From the NCBI RefSeq assembly GCF_013364215.1, contig NZ_CP054923.1:2728001-2792000 (forward strand): 64,000 nucleotides of DNA. Reading direction: 5' to 3'. Position 1 is the stretch's first letter; each line of letters begins with the position of its first letter. Below the pieces are notes generated by a model. That model ran no database searches, was not told the origin of the DNA, and saw nothing but the letters and a program-made list of their open reading frames with translations. Both the position numbers and the translations under genes were made by a program. The DNA comes from Verrucosispora sp. NA02020. GTDB taxonomy: Bacteria; Actinomycetota; Actinomycetes; Mycobacteriales; Micromonosporaceae. Of this stretch, positions 1 to 8,767 are shown piece by piece.

Positions 1-1760
1 TTATCGGGCGGTATCGGCTCATCCGATGCATCAGCCAGGGTGTCGCGGGCCGGTTGTGGCTGGCACGGGACGAGTTGTTGGACCGCGACGTCGCGGTCAA
101 ACAGGTGCTGTTCCGTGTCGGTCTGACCGAGCGGGAGGATGCGGAACTGCGGGAGCGGACCCTGCGGGAGGCGCAGGCGGCGGCCCAACTGGTGCACCCG
201 AACGTGGTGTGGGTCTACGACGTCATCACGGTCGAGGACCAGCCGTGGATCGTGATGCAGCACGTTCCCTCGCGATCCCTGCACCGGGTGCTCACCGACG
301 ACGGGCCACTGCCGGTCGACGCCGTGGCGCGGATCGGGATCGAGCTGGTGGGGGCGCTGGGCGCCGCGCATCGAGCGGGGGTGCTGCACCGCGACGTCAC
401 CCCCCGCACCGTGCTCATCGCCACCGACGGGCGGGCCCTGCTGGGAGGCTTCGGATCCGCGGTGATCGAGGGCGTGGCGGCGGTCAGCCAGTCGTGGGGC
501 ATCACCACCTCACCGCAGTACGTGGCCCCGGAGCGGGTCCGCGACGGCGTCTCCTCGCCGGGGGCGGACCTGTGGGCGCTCGGTGCGACCCTGTACGCCG
601 CCGTGGAGGGCCGTCCGCCCTACAGCCGACCCGGGCTGGTGCAGACGTTGATGGCGCTGGCCACCGACCCGCCGGACCGGATGCAGCGCGCCGGCCCGCT
701 CGCACGGATCATCGAGGGACTGCTCGAACGGGACGTACGCCAGCGGATGGGTGCCGCCGAGGTGACCCGCAGGTTGCGGAAGATCACCGGGCCGGTGCTG
801 GCGTCGTCGTACCCGCACGCGCGACGCGTCGCACCCGCCGATGACCCCAGCCCTCAGCCGGGACTGCCGGACGCCGCCCACGACACGACCCGCGCACTGC
901 CCACCACGTGGCCGGACGCCCGCACCCGGGTGCTTCCCGCCACCAGGTCCGGCGACACGACGCAGGTGCTACCCGTCAGCGGCACTCCGGCCGACCGGAA
1001 CACACCGACGGCGCGGCTGCGGGCACTCGCCACGGCCGACGGCCGGACGGGCCTGCGCAGCGCGCTGACCCTCGTGGTCGCGGTCGCCGCCCTGGCAGCG
1101 GGTGGCGGCCTGGCCGTGGTCGGCGCGCAGCGCACCCTCGACGGCCTTCACAGTGCCGTCACCGGAACCGGCGGCGGCACACCCGCCGACGACGGCGGGC
1201 AGGCCCCGGTCGGCGCCACGGCGAGCACGATACCCGCGGCGCCGTGTCTGGCCCCAGCTCAGGAACCACCTCGCATGGTGTCCGAGGATGCGTCCGCACG
1301 CGGCGACCGTGCCGTGCCGCCGGACTGGTCGTGGCACGCCGACGATGAGGGCTTCGGCATCGCGGTACCCCCGGGGTGGCTCCGTTTCACCGATGGTGAC
1401 GTCGTCTGCCTCCAGGATCCACACCAGGATCGACTGCTGGCCGTGGATCTCACGGTGCAGAGACGGACGATCCCGAGCGACCACTGGAGCGCTGAGGCCG
1501 ACCGCCTGACCGAGGCCGGCGCGCTGCCCGGCTACACGAGGATCAGCATCGGCCCGCTGATCCGGCCCGGCGGCGCCGCCGAGTGGGAGTACGCCTGGGA
1601 CGGGCCGGACGGCGAACGGCGGCACGCCCGTCGACTGTTGGTCAACGGCACCAGCCCAGGGATGGCGTACGCACTGACCTGGGTGACCCCAGACGCCACC
1701 TGGACCGACAGCGAATCCGTCTACCGCGTCCTGTCCGGCAGCTTCCGTCGCAGCGCGTGA
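1..1760 (+). CDS. Membrane-anchored Ser/Thr kinase-like protein, predicted pseudokinase (5' truncated)
   Basis: The frame is open from the left edge. It begins inside the N-lobe (GRYRL, then a degraded glycine loop), so the true start lies outside the window. The ATP-anchoring lysine (DVAVK) and the YVAPE segment are present. The catalytic loop reads HRDVTPRT where active kinases have HRDxKPxN, and the DFG motif reads GFG. Loss of the loop lysine, the loop asparagine and the magnesium-binding aspartate predicts little or no phosphotransfer. After a Pro/Thr-rich linker there is one membrane helix (LTLVVAVAALAAGGG) and an extracellular C-terminal domain of about 190 residues rich in Trp and Asp. 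The PknB-like layout suggests a receptor-type membrane sensor. The missing residues are seen; inactivity is inferred. Confidence 0.85.
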   Translation, partial: IGRYRLIRCISQGVAGRLWLARDELLDRDVAVKQVLFRVGLTEREDAELRERTLREAQAAAQLVHPNVVWVYDVITVEDQPWIVMQHVPSRSLHRVLTDDGPLPVDAVARIGIELVGALGAAHRAGVLHRDVTPRTVLIATDGRALLGGFGSAVIEGVAAVSQSWGITTSPQYVAPERVRDGVSSPGADLWALGATLYAAVEGRPPYSRPGLVQTLMALATDPPDRMQRAGPLARIIEGLLERDVRQRMGAAEVTRRLRKITGPVLASSYPHARRVAPADDPSPQPGLPDAAHDTTRALPTTWPDARTRVLPATRSGDTTQVLPVSGTPADRNTPTARLRALATADGRTGLRSALTLVVAVAALAAGGGLAVVGAQRTLDGLHSAVTGTGGGTPADDGGQAPVGATASTIPAAPCLAPAQEPPRMVSEDASARGDRAVPPDWSWHADDEGFGIAVPPGWLRFTDGDVVCLQDPHQDRLLAVDLTVQRRTIPSDHWSAEADRLTEAGALPGYTRISIGPLIRPGGAAEWEYAWDGPDGERRHARRLLVNGTSPGMAYALTWVTPDATWTDSESVYRVLSGSFRRSA

Positions 1761-1864
1761 GCGATCTGTGCGTGCCGGACCCATCCGGCTCGTCCGCCGC
1801 ACCGAACACCCGACGACGACACCCGGGCGCCGCAGCCGGGTCCACCTGATAGGAGAGACCTTTC

Positions 1865-2656
1865 GTGAGACTGACCCGCAGCCTGCTCGCCCTGCCCGCA
1901 GTGGCGCTGGTCCTCGCCTTCCCCGGGACGGCGTATGCCGACGAGAGCGTCCAGGTCAAGCTGCTGGACCTCAACGAGACCGGCGCCACCGGCACCGCCA
2001 CGCTGACCGCCACCAGCGGCGGCGACCTGAAGGTGCAGATCAGATCGCAGGGCATGACACCGAACTCGCCACACGCGCAGCACATCCACGGCGCGGCCAA
2101 CGGCATGGACTTCCACTGCCCCGACAAGTCCGCCGACGCCGACGGCAACGGATACGTCAGCACCGAGGAGGGCCTGAAGATGTACGGCGACATCTTCATC
2201 TCCCTCACCACCACCGGAGACACGACCAAGGCCAGCGGCCTGGCCGTGGACCGCATGCCCACCGCCGACGCCGACGGCAACCTGACCTACGAACGCACCA
2301 TCCCGGCGGCGGAACTGCCCGCCGGCACCATCGAGCACCTCAAGGACCTGCACATCGTGCAGCACGGCATCGACGCCAACGGCAACGGCAAGTACGACAT
2401 GGAAGCCCTCGGCGAATCGACCTTCGCCAAATCGGTCGGAGTCAACGGCATCCCGGCCGAAGCCACCGACCCGGCCACCTGCGGCATGGTCAGCGGCGCC
2501 GCCGCCGGTTCCGTCCCCGCCGGAGGTGTCGCCACCGGCGACGGCAGCACCGGCATCAGCTCCGGAGCCCTCAGCCTGTATGCGATCGGCGGTCTGGCGC
2601 TGCTCGGTGTGGCCGGCCTGGCCGTGACGCGTCGCCGCCTGGCGCGGCAGAACTGA
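1865..2656 (+). CDS. Secreted, C-terminally anchored protein with EF-hand-like loops
   Basis: A 263-residue protein from a GTG start with AGGAG about 9 bases upstream. It has a signal peptide ending near AYA-DES and a beta-rich middle with a histidine pair (QHIHG) resembling CHRD or SOD-like exported proteins. Two calcium-loop-like stretches are visible, DADGNGYVSTEE and DANGNGKYDME. A C-terminal hydrophobic helix is followed by RRRLARQN, the usual layout of a cell-wall-anchored protein. No LPxTG is present before the helix; the nearest candidate is VATG in a Gly-rich segment. The class F sortase gene starts 12 bases downstream, so the pair is probably co-transcribed and this may be its substrate. 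The biochemical role is unknown. Confidence 0.75.
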   Translation: MRLTRSLLALPAVALVLAFPGTAYADESVQVKLLDLNETGATGTATLTATSGGDLKVQIRSQGMTPNSPHAQHIHGAANGMDFHCPDKSADADGNGYVSTEEGLKMYGDIFISLTTTGDTTKASGLAVDRMPTADADGNLTYERTIPAAELPAGTIEHLKDLHIVQHGIDANGNGKYDMEALGESTFAKSVGVNGIPAEATDPATCGMVSGAAAGSVPAGGVATGDGSTGISSGALSLYAIGGLALLGVAGLAVTRRRLARQN

Positions 2657-2668
2657 CCGGAACGCACG

Positions 2669-3337
2669 ATGACCATCACCCGGCTCGCCACGCGTGGCGG
2701 TGACCGCCGGAGGCGTACGCTCCCGGCGGTCACCGCCATCCTCACCGCGATAGCCACCATCAGCGCCGGGGCTTGCTCGTCCGGCGACGTACCCGTCGGC
2801 GCCCCGCCGCCGCCGAAGGCCGACGCCGCCGCCTCATCCGGCGGCCAACGCGACGAACTCACCACCGGTCCACTGATGCCCAGCTCACCGCCAACCCGGG
2901 TATCCATCCCGTCGCTGAAGATCAGCGCCCCGACCGTGCCGCTCGGACTGCAACCCGACGGCACCATGCAGGTGCCCGACACCGCCACCGACGTCGGCTG
3001 GTACACCAAGGCACCCACACCCGGCGCCCTCGGGCCCGCCGTCCTCGCCGGCCACGTCAACTGGAAGGGCCACGACGGCAGCTTCCACGACCTCGCCGCA
3101 CTCGCGCCTGGCGCCACCCTTACCGTCGACCGCGAAGACGGCAGCCGGGCCACGTTCACCGTCACCAAAACCGAACGGCACCCCAAGGACACTTTCCCCA
3201 CCGACGCCGTCTACGGCCCCGTGGACCACGCCGCACTGCGGCTGATCACCTGCGGCGGCCCATTCGACACCGCACGCGACAGCTACCGCGACAACATCAT
3301 CGTCTACGCCACACTCACACACGCCCAGCCCGCATAG
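2669..3337 (+). CDS. Class F sortase
   Basis: A 222-residue exported sortase-fold transpeptidase. The N-terminus has a basic stretch, a hydrophobic segment and an AGAC lipobox-like site near residue 36, then a Pro-rich linker. The catalytic domain starts with the typical VSIPSLKI strand near residue 78. The triad is visible: His129 in AGHVNW, Cys195 in LITCGG and Arg207 in SYRDNIIVYA. Class F sortases are common in actinobacteria, usually sit beside a single membrane protein, and have mostly unknown substrates. It follows the EF-hand-like protein gene in the same direction with a 12-base gap, which suggests a dedicated pair. The ATG start has only a weak ribosome binding site, consistent with coupling to the upstream gene. 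Confidence 0.9.
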   Translation: MTITRLATRGGDRRRRTLPAVTAILTAIATISAGACSSGDVPVGAPPPPKADAAASSGGQRDELTTGPLMPSSPPTRVSIPSLKISAPTVPLGLQPDGTMQVPDTATDVGWYTKAPTPGALGPAVLAGHVNWKGHDGSFHDLAALAPGATLTVDREDGSRATFTVTKTERHPKDTFPTDAVYGPVDHAALRLITCGGPFDTARDSYRDNIIVYATLTHAQPA

Positions 3338-3480
3338 CCACGCCAACCAGCCGATGGCCCGCAGCCACGCTCTACCGGCTTTCCGTGGCCGCCCCGCGGG
3401 GGTACCCGGCTGTGGAACATCCCGCTGACCGGAACCTACGGCCGGCTGCGCACCGTGGAGTGCGGGCCGGACGAGCCCAC

Positions 3481-3515
3481 CCCGGCCGGGTCCCTGTCGT
3501 GGGGGCCCGGCCGGG
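3481..3515. terminator. GC-rich hairpin between convergent genes
   Basis: CCCGGCCGGG at 3481-3490 recurs at 3506-3515 around a 15-base loop that can pair further (TCCC with GGGG). It lies just past the 3' end of the minus-strand gene that stops at 3522 and downstream of the sortase gene. There is no U tract, which is normal for actinobacterial hairpin terminators. The bidirectional role is inferred from position. Confidence 0.55.
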
Positions 3516-3521
3516 AGGGGA

Positions 3522-6500
3522 TCAGCTGGTGGCCGCCTCCCAGACCCAGGTCTGGATCGGCCCCGGGCCGGAGGGGTCGACGGTGAGCTGCTGACCGTAC
3601 CCGTGCTCGGTGAGGTACAGGTCGGTCGGCACCCCGTTGACCTCGGTCCGGTTGGCCAGGGTGAAGGAGTCCCCCTCCTGCCGTACGCACCACAGGTACT
3701 CGTCGGTGTCCGGGCGGAAGTCCTGCAGGGTCACCCCCGCCCCGAAGGTGGCGTTCCCGGTCGCCGAGGAGCTGAGGTACCGGCCCCCGTTGACCAGGTA
3801 GTAACAAGGGGTGTCCCCGGTGGACCCGGCGGGGATCCGGATGAACCGCTGGTTGGTGCCGTCGGTCTCCTGATAAAGGATGATCGGGGTGTTGACGCCG
3901 GTGCTCTCCCCGGAGACGTCGGCGACCAGGTCGTGGGTGCCCTCCAGCGGGTAGTGGGTGATCTCCTGCAGGTCGGTCATCTCGGCCTCAGACTGGAGGA
4001 AGAAGCGTTGCCGGGCCGACCCGTCGGGATCCCGGCCGGCGAGCAGCCCCAGCTCCGGCACGACGGTCAGCAGTTGGTCGGTGACCCGGTTACGCAGGGT
4101 CCAGGTGCCGTCCTCCTGCGGATCGGGCCACCAGAGTTGGTCCAGGGCCTCCTGGTGCCACTGGACCACCCAGCCGTCCCGGGCTCCCTCTGCCTGCCCC
4201 ATCAGGCTGCCGGTCAGCAGGTTCATGATCTGGTAATACCCGGGGTGCTCTCCGCTGCGGATCAGGGACCACTTCTGCTGAAAGCCGCTGTGGTACGGGG
4301 AGTCCACCAGGAGGTGGCTGGTGCCGTTGTGGACGATGTCGACGACGTTGGTGGTGTCCGCGCTGCGCAGCAGGATCCCCTGCCCTGAGGGTGGCTCGGC
4401 CACCGGGGGCCGGGGCTCGGCGGCGGCCTGCAGCACCAGGTCGAACTGCACCGGCAGGTGGTCGGAGAGAACGACGTCGGTGCGCACCGTGCTGCCCGTG
4501 ACCCGGGGCGCCGCCACCCCACGGGGTACCACCGCGTAGTCCAGCAGTGCGGTCGGGTTCGTGGAGGGGTGGGTCGCGGCTGCGGGGGTGTGCACCGCGA
4601 AGTGGGCGGCGTCCAGCACGGCGGCGAGGTTGTCCGGGTGTCGGTTGAAGTCCCCCATCGCCACCCAGTCCCGGGGGGTGTTGTTCGGCCCGGCGGTGAG
4701 CATCCGGACCCGGATTGCCTCCAGCAACCCCGGCAGGTCGTTGCCCCCGGGGGACCAGCCGTGCAGGCTGAAGAAGACCGTCCCGCCGACGGTGACCCCC
4801 AGGGCGGGGCGACCTCCCAACGGGCTGGCCACCACGACGATCCCGGCCGGGTCGACCCGCTCCCGGGTGGCGATCGCCAGGTTCACCCGGCCCGCGGGTT
4901 CTGGGTTGGTGTCGGTCCACAGCCAGTAGAGGTATCCCCCGGGGCGACTGTTCGTGCCGCCGTACCGGTACTCCTCGACGTCGGGGGTGAAGAGGCCGTG
5001 TTGCGGGTCCTGGCGCACGAAGTCGAGTTGCGGGTGGTCGGCGAGGTGGTGGGCGCCCCCCGGAGGGCTGCCGGCCTCCTGCAACGCCAACACCTCCGCG
5101 TCGCGCAACAACCGCAGCAGTCCGCTGGTGTACTTGTTGTCATAGGAGCCGTCGGCGCGCGACCCCGCGCCCTGCATGTTCCAGGTGGCTGCCTTGTGGG
5201 CCTCGTCCTGCCGAGGGTCGAGCTGCCCGGCGTCGTGCAGGAACAGGGAGGGGCGGCGTCGGTCGGCCAGCTGGACCACCCCCTGGCCGCCGGAGTAGTC
5301 CAGGGTCTCCCGGCCGGACCAGTCGGGGATGACCGCGCCGGACTGGGTCAGGTGCCGGAACCGGGCGGGGTGGGCCGGGTCCGAGCCGAACTGGTGCACC
5401 GCGTCGGCGGGCACCCCGGGGCTCGCCGCCGAGTAGGGGGTGTAGGGCGCGAAGGGACCCCCGGGGGTGGCCTGCTTGGTCAGGATGTTGCCGTGGAAGA
5501 CGTTCTGCGGCCCGGTGGAGCCCGACCACTTGATCGCCTTCGGTCCGGCCCCCCACCAGATCGGGTACCAGGTGCCGTCGTCGAGTTCACCCCCTTCCCC
5601 GCCGCAGTTGGCGGTGCAACTGCCGGAGCGGTGTTCGTAGGGCACCCGCACGGTGTTGCCCTCGAAGAGGTTGTACCGTTCCCAGCCGCCGTGCAGGTTG
5701 AGGTCGGAGTCCAGGTCGTTGCGGAAGGCGACGTTCCGGCTGGCCGACCACTGGAAGGTGAAGTGCCGCAGGTTGCGGCTGGTGTTGTACGCGTACAGGG
5801 AGTCCCAGACCCGGCTGCCGCGCAGGTACCCGTTGCCGCCCTTGCCCTTGTTCCAGGCCCCGTCGAAGGTGTTCCCCTCGATGTGCAGGTTCCGGGCGAC
5901 CTCGGTGACCAGGGGGTGGGAGCCGGTCATGGTGCCGTTGAGGCCCCGGGCCCAACTGTTGGCCGCCCACTTGAACAGGACGCCGTGCATGGCGTACTCC
6001 GGTGCCAGGTTGCCGTAGTTGTGCACCGCGTCGGCGGGGGAGAGGGCGTAGCTGCCGCCGCCGACCTTGGGCAGCCCGGTCATGTCCTGGGTGAAGGCGA
6101 AATCCTCGAACCCGACCCCCTCGACCACCTTCAGAGGAGTCACCTTGCTCTGGAAGGGGGTCTCGGTCAGCAGCGGGGCGGAGCCGTCGGAGACCGAGTC
6201 CACCGGCAGGTCGAACTCCAGGGGCCGGTCCAGGGTGATGGTCTTCGCACTGCCGGAGACACCGACGACCCGGAACATCTGCTGGCGCATGTGCAGGTTC
6301 TCGAACATGCTGCCGTGCTCGGCGTAGCTGAGCCCCTGCTCCTCGTAGAACTTGATGCTGTTGGCCGCTCCCACCCAGACGTGCCCGCCCAGGCTGAACT
6401 TGCCCATGTCGGCGTTGCTCACCAACTGGATCACGCTCTGCCCGGCCCGGGCGGAGAACCCGGGGTCGGCGGAGCGGGCGGCGACCCGGATCCCGGAGAC

Positions 6501-7253
6501 CCAGTGCTGGTTGACCGAACCCTCGAAGAGGTCCTTGCGGTTGGCCGGGGCGGACTGCCACTCGTCGGCGTACCGGGTGGCCACCTCCCGGTTCTGCACC
6601 TTGAACAGGGCCCGGCCCGGCCAGATCCAGCCGCCCCGACCGGTGTCGTTGCCGCTGCCCCAGGTCATGGTGGTCGGTTCCCAGCGGCTGCCGTCGGAGC
6701 TGAGGGTGTCGTACCGGGTGTTGGTGTCCGGGCGGAACACCACCCGGGTGCCTCCGGTGCCGGAGCCCTGCCCCTTCAGCAGCAGGAAGCTCGCGTCAAC
6801 GGAGATCTGCCGGGAGACGTCGAGCCGGCCGGCGGGTAGCTCGATCAGAGAGAGCCGGTAGTGGCTGGCGGTGGGGGAGCAGTCCGAGCGGATCGTGTCG
6901 ATGGCCTGTTGCAGGCCGGCGCTGTCGTCCACCCCGTCGTCGGGGACCACCCCGAACTGGCTGGCCAGTCGGGACGGTTCGATGCGGCAGGGGGCCGCCC
7001 CGGTGACGTATCCGGCGGACGGGACCTGGCCGCCCAGGTATCCGGCTCGGGACCAGTCGGGCAGCCCCTCCCCGGCGACGAACCGGTTGGCCACCCCCAG
7101 ATCCGGCTGGCCGGGTGGGTCGGCCATCGCGGCCGAGGGCAACGTCCGGGCCGGGGGGCGGGCCCCGGCGGCGGAAGCCGGGGTTGCCACCCACGGCGGT
7201 ACGAGCATCGCGACGGTCAGGACCGCGGCGAGCGTGGTGCGATCGATTGTCAC
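3522..7253 (-). CDS. Secreted beta-helix / CdtB-type nuclease / ricin-lectin fusion
   Basis: A 1243-residue exported protein (GTG start, signal peptide ending near PASAAGA). Residues of about 85-650 look like a right-handed beta-helix of the pectate-lyase fold. Residues of about 688-935 form an endonuclease/exonuclease/phosphatase domain with cytolethal distending toxin B hallmarks: WNMQGA, LALQEAGSPP, GRVNLAI, RPALGV followed by VFFSLHG, GDFNRHP and SDHLPV. Residues of about 955-1243 are two ricin-type lectin repeats (ILLRSADTTNVVDI, then LEGTHDLVADVSGES). In classical CDT the nuclease (CdtB) and the ricin-like subunits (CdtA/CdtC) are separate chains; here both kinds of domain are on one chain behind a large beta-helix. 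The catalytic Glu, Asp, Asn and His positions appear intact, so DNase or phosphatase activity is likely. The target, extracellular DNA or other cells, is unknown. Confidence 0.85.
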   Translation of the reverse strand: MTIDRTTLAAVLTVAMLVPPWVATPASAAGARPPARTLPSAAMADPPGQPDLGVANRFVAGEGLPDWSRAGYLGGQVPSAGYVTGAAPCRIEPSRLASQFGVVPDDGVDDSAGLQQAIDTIRSDCSPTASHYRLSLIELPAGRLDVSRQISVDASFLLLKGQGSGTGGTRVVFRPDTNTRYDTLSSDGSRWEPTTMTWGSGNDTGRGGWIWPGRALFKVQNREVATRYADEWQSAPANRKDLFEGSVNQHWVSGIRVAARSADPGFSARAGQSVIQLVSNADMGKFSLGGHVWVGAANSIKFYEEQGLSYAEHGSMFENLHMRQQMFRVVGVSGSAKTITLDRPLEFDLPVDSVSDGSAPLLTETPFQSKVTPLKVVEGVGFEDFAFTQDMTGLPKVGGGSYALSPADAVHNYGNLAPEYAMHGVLFKWAANSWARGLNGTMTGSHPLVTEVARNLHIEGNTFDGAWNKGKGGNGYLRGSRVWDSLYAYNTSRNLRHFTFQWSASRNVAFRNDLDSDLNLHGGWERYNLFEGNTVRVPYEHRSGSCTANCGGEGGELDDGTWYPIWWGAGPKAIKWSGSTGPQNVFHGNILTKQATPGGPFAPYTPYSAASPGVPADAVHQFGSDPAHPARFRHLTQSGAVIPDWSGRETLDYSGGQGVVQLADRRRPSLFLHDAGQLDPRQDEAHKAATWNMQGAGSRADGSYDNKYTSGLLRLLRDAEVLALQEAGSPPGGAHHLADHPQLDFVRQDPQHGLFTPDVEEYRYGGTNSRPGGYLYWLWTDTNPEPAGRVNLAIATRERVDPAGIVVVASPLGGRPALGVTVGGTVFFSLHGWSPGGNDLPGLLEAIRVRMLTAGPNNTPRDWVAMGDFNRHPDNLAAVLDAAHFAVHTPAAATHPSTNPTALLDYAVVPRGVAAPRVTGSTVRTDVVLSDHLPVQFDLVLQAAAEPRPPVAEPPSGQGILLRSADTTNVVDIVHNGTSHLLVDSPYHSGFQQKWSLIRSGEHPGYYQIMNLLTGSLMGQAEGARDGWVVQWHQEALDQLWWPDPQEDGTWTLRNRVTDQLLTVVPELGLLAGRDPDGSARQRFFLQSEAEMTDLQEITHYPLEGTHDLVADVSGESTGVNTPIILYQETDGTNQRFIRIPAGSTGDTPCYYLVNGGRYLSSSATGNATFGAGVTLQDFRPDTDEYLWCVRQEGDSFTLANRTEVNGVPTDLYLTEHGYGQQLTVDPSGPGPIQTWVWEAATS

Positions 7254-7468
7254 GCATGAAGGATCGGGGAGTCGAGACCGGCTGTGAAGGTCCGACGACT
7301 ATGGGTGATCCCACAGTCGGATCGGCGGCTCCCGCAACCCGTGCCCCCCGGGGGCTCGTCAGATCCAACCCGACCGTCGTCGCGGCGACGACGACCCTGG
7401 TGAACGGCCGCGTCCACCGGTGCAGGGGGCTGATCGTCGATGTCCAGCATCTGTCCCGGCGCACGACC

Positions 7469-7711
7469 GTGCTGCTGGCGACCATGGTCACCGTGGCGGT
7501 GGGCTTCGCCTCGCCGGGCGTCGCCGCACCAGCGCCGGCGTCGGAGCCGACGAAGGTGACCGCTGGCAAGACGGAGATCAAGACGGCCACTGTCATCGAA
7601 GGAACCGCAGGTAAGGCGACGACCAAGACGGTACCCGACACCCGCAGCGGCATGTCCGCCGATCCGATCCAGGTGACGTGTCCTGTCTACAACTCGGCAC
7701 GCCGCCGGGCT
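7469..7711 (+). pseudogene. Remnant: N-terminus of a secreted protein
   Basis: From the GTG at 7469 (or the ATG at 7484) this frame gives a convincing export signal (LLATMVTVAVGFASPGVAA) followed by a Thr/Lys-rich mature start that includes QVTCPVYNS. Protein-like composition stops near 7700, where the frame dissolves into an Arg-rich run shadowing the TPR gene in another frame. The exact start is unclear because the hydrophobic stretch is preceded by SRRTT without a good ribosome binding site. I read it as the 5' stub of a gene whose remainder was lost at the junction with the next remnant. Confidence 0.5.
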
Positions 7712-8633
7712 AGAACACGACCGGCCCCAGTTCACGACCGACCTCGCCGCCACGCTCTACCGTCACCTCGAGGGCGGCGGCTACACCCACGCCGAGGCGT
7801 TGCACGGCTACGCGCTCGAAGCGGCACAGTACAGCGGCGACCCGGCCCGACACGGCGTGGCGCTGACCAACATCGGTGCCGTACACCGGCTGCTCGGCCG
7901 CTACGAACTCGCCGAGACGCACCTGTCCGAGGCCGTCGCGATCCTGAACCGGTGCGGCGACCAACTCGGCGCCGCCCGGGCCCTGTCCAACCTCGGCATC
8001 GTCTACGAACGTCTCGGCCGCGACGACGCCGCCGCGCACCAACGGGCCGCGCTCGCCGCCTACCGCCAGGCCGGCGACCGGTACGGCGAAGCATCTACGC
8101 TGGTGAACCTCGGCAACGCCAATACCCGCCCGGGCCATCTCGGCGAGGCGTACGACCAACTGCTTCGCGCCACTGCCCTGTTCCGCGAGGCCGGTGCCGC
8201 GGTCGGAGCGGCCAGCGCCCTGACGAACCTCGGCGACGTGTGCACCAGCCTCGGGCGGCACGACGAGGCGGCCGGGCATCTGTCGGCGGCACGCGACATC
8301 TTCCGCGCGGCCGGACACGTCTACGGCGAAGCCGTCGCGCTCACGAACCTGGGCCGGGTGCACGGCATTCGCGGCGACCACGCGCGGGCCATCGGCGACC
8401 TGACCGTGGCGATCCGCATCCTGCGTTCGATCGGGCATCGCTACGGGGAGGCGAGCGCACTCAACATCCTCGGTGAAGTACTGACGGCCGTGGGCCGTAC
8501 CACCGAGGCCGTGGCCCGGCACGCCGCCGCGCTGTCGATCGCCACCGCGACCGGCGACCACGACGAACAGGAACACGCACACGAGGGCATCGCCCGCGCC
8601 CAGCGGGAGCCGCTACGCACGACAGGCAGGTGA
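7704..8633 (+). pseudogene. Remnant: C-terminal TPR region of an AfsR-type regulator
   Basis: The frame encodes about 300 residues of tandem tetratricopeptide repeats (ALTNIGAVHRLLGRYELAE, then repeated ALTNLGxV and ALSNLGIV units), ending at TGA. The first residues, around RPQFTTDLAATLYRHLEGGGY, match the stretch just before the TPR array in SARP/AfsR-type ATPase regulators. The DNA-binding, activation and NB-ARC parts are absent, replaced upstream by an unrelated signal-peptide frame. A GTG at 7858 or downstream starts might still yield a short TPR protein, but the most likely reading is a truncated regulator produced by deletion. Confidence 0.65.
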
Positions 8634-8698
8634 TCCAGACTCCGTCCGGGCCGATTCCGAACTATGCGGTAGGCGGCTGTCAGTTCCGGGCGGGTACG

Positions 8699-8732
8699 CC
8701 GATGGGCCGGGCCGCAAGGCCCGGCCCATCGG
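8699..8732. terminator. Perfect 15-bp hairpin with GCAA tetraloop
   Basis: CCGATGGGCCGGGCC (8699-8713) pairs perfectly with 8718-8732 around the GNRA-type loop GCAA. It lies between the TPR remnant on the plus strand (ends 8633) and the PIG-L gene on the minus strand (stops at 8768), so it can terminate both directions. Confidence 0.85.
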
Positions 8733-8767
8733 GGCCGCGCGTCAGATCGACGCGCTGACCTGTCCGG

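Noticed and set aside
4458..6839. 793-codon plus-strand open frame
   Set aside because: Antisense to the CdtB-type fusion gene; Val/Gly/His-rich composition is typical of a shadow frame in high-GC DNA.
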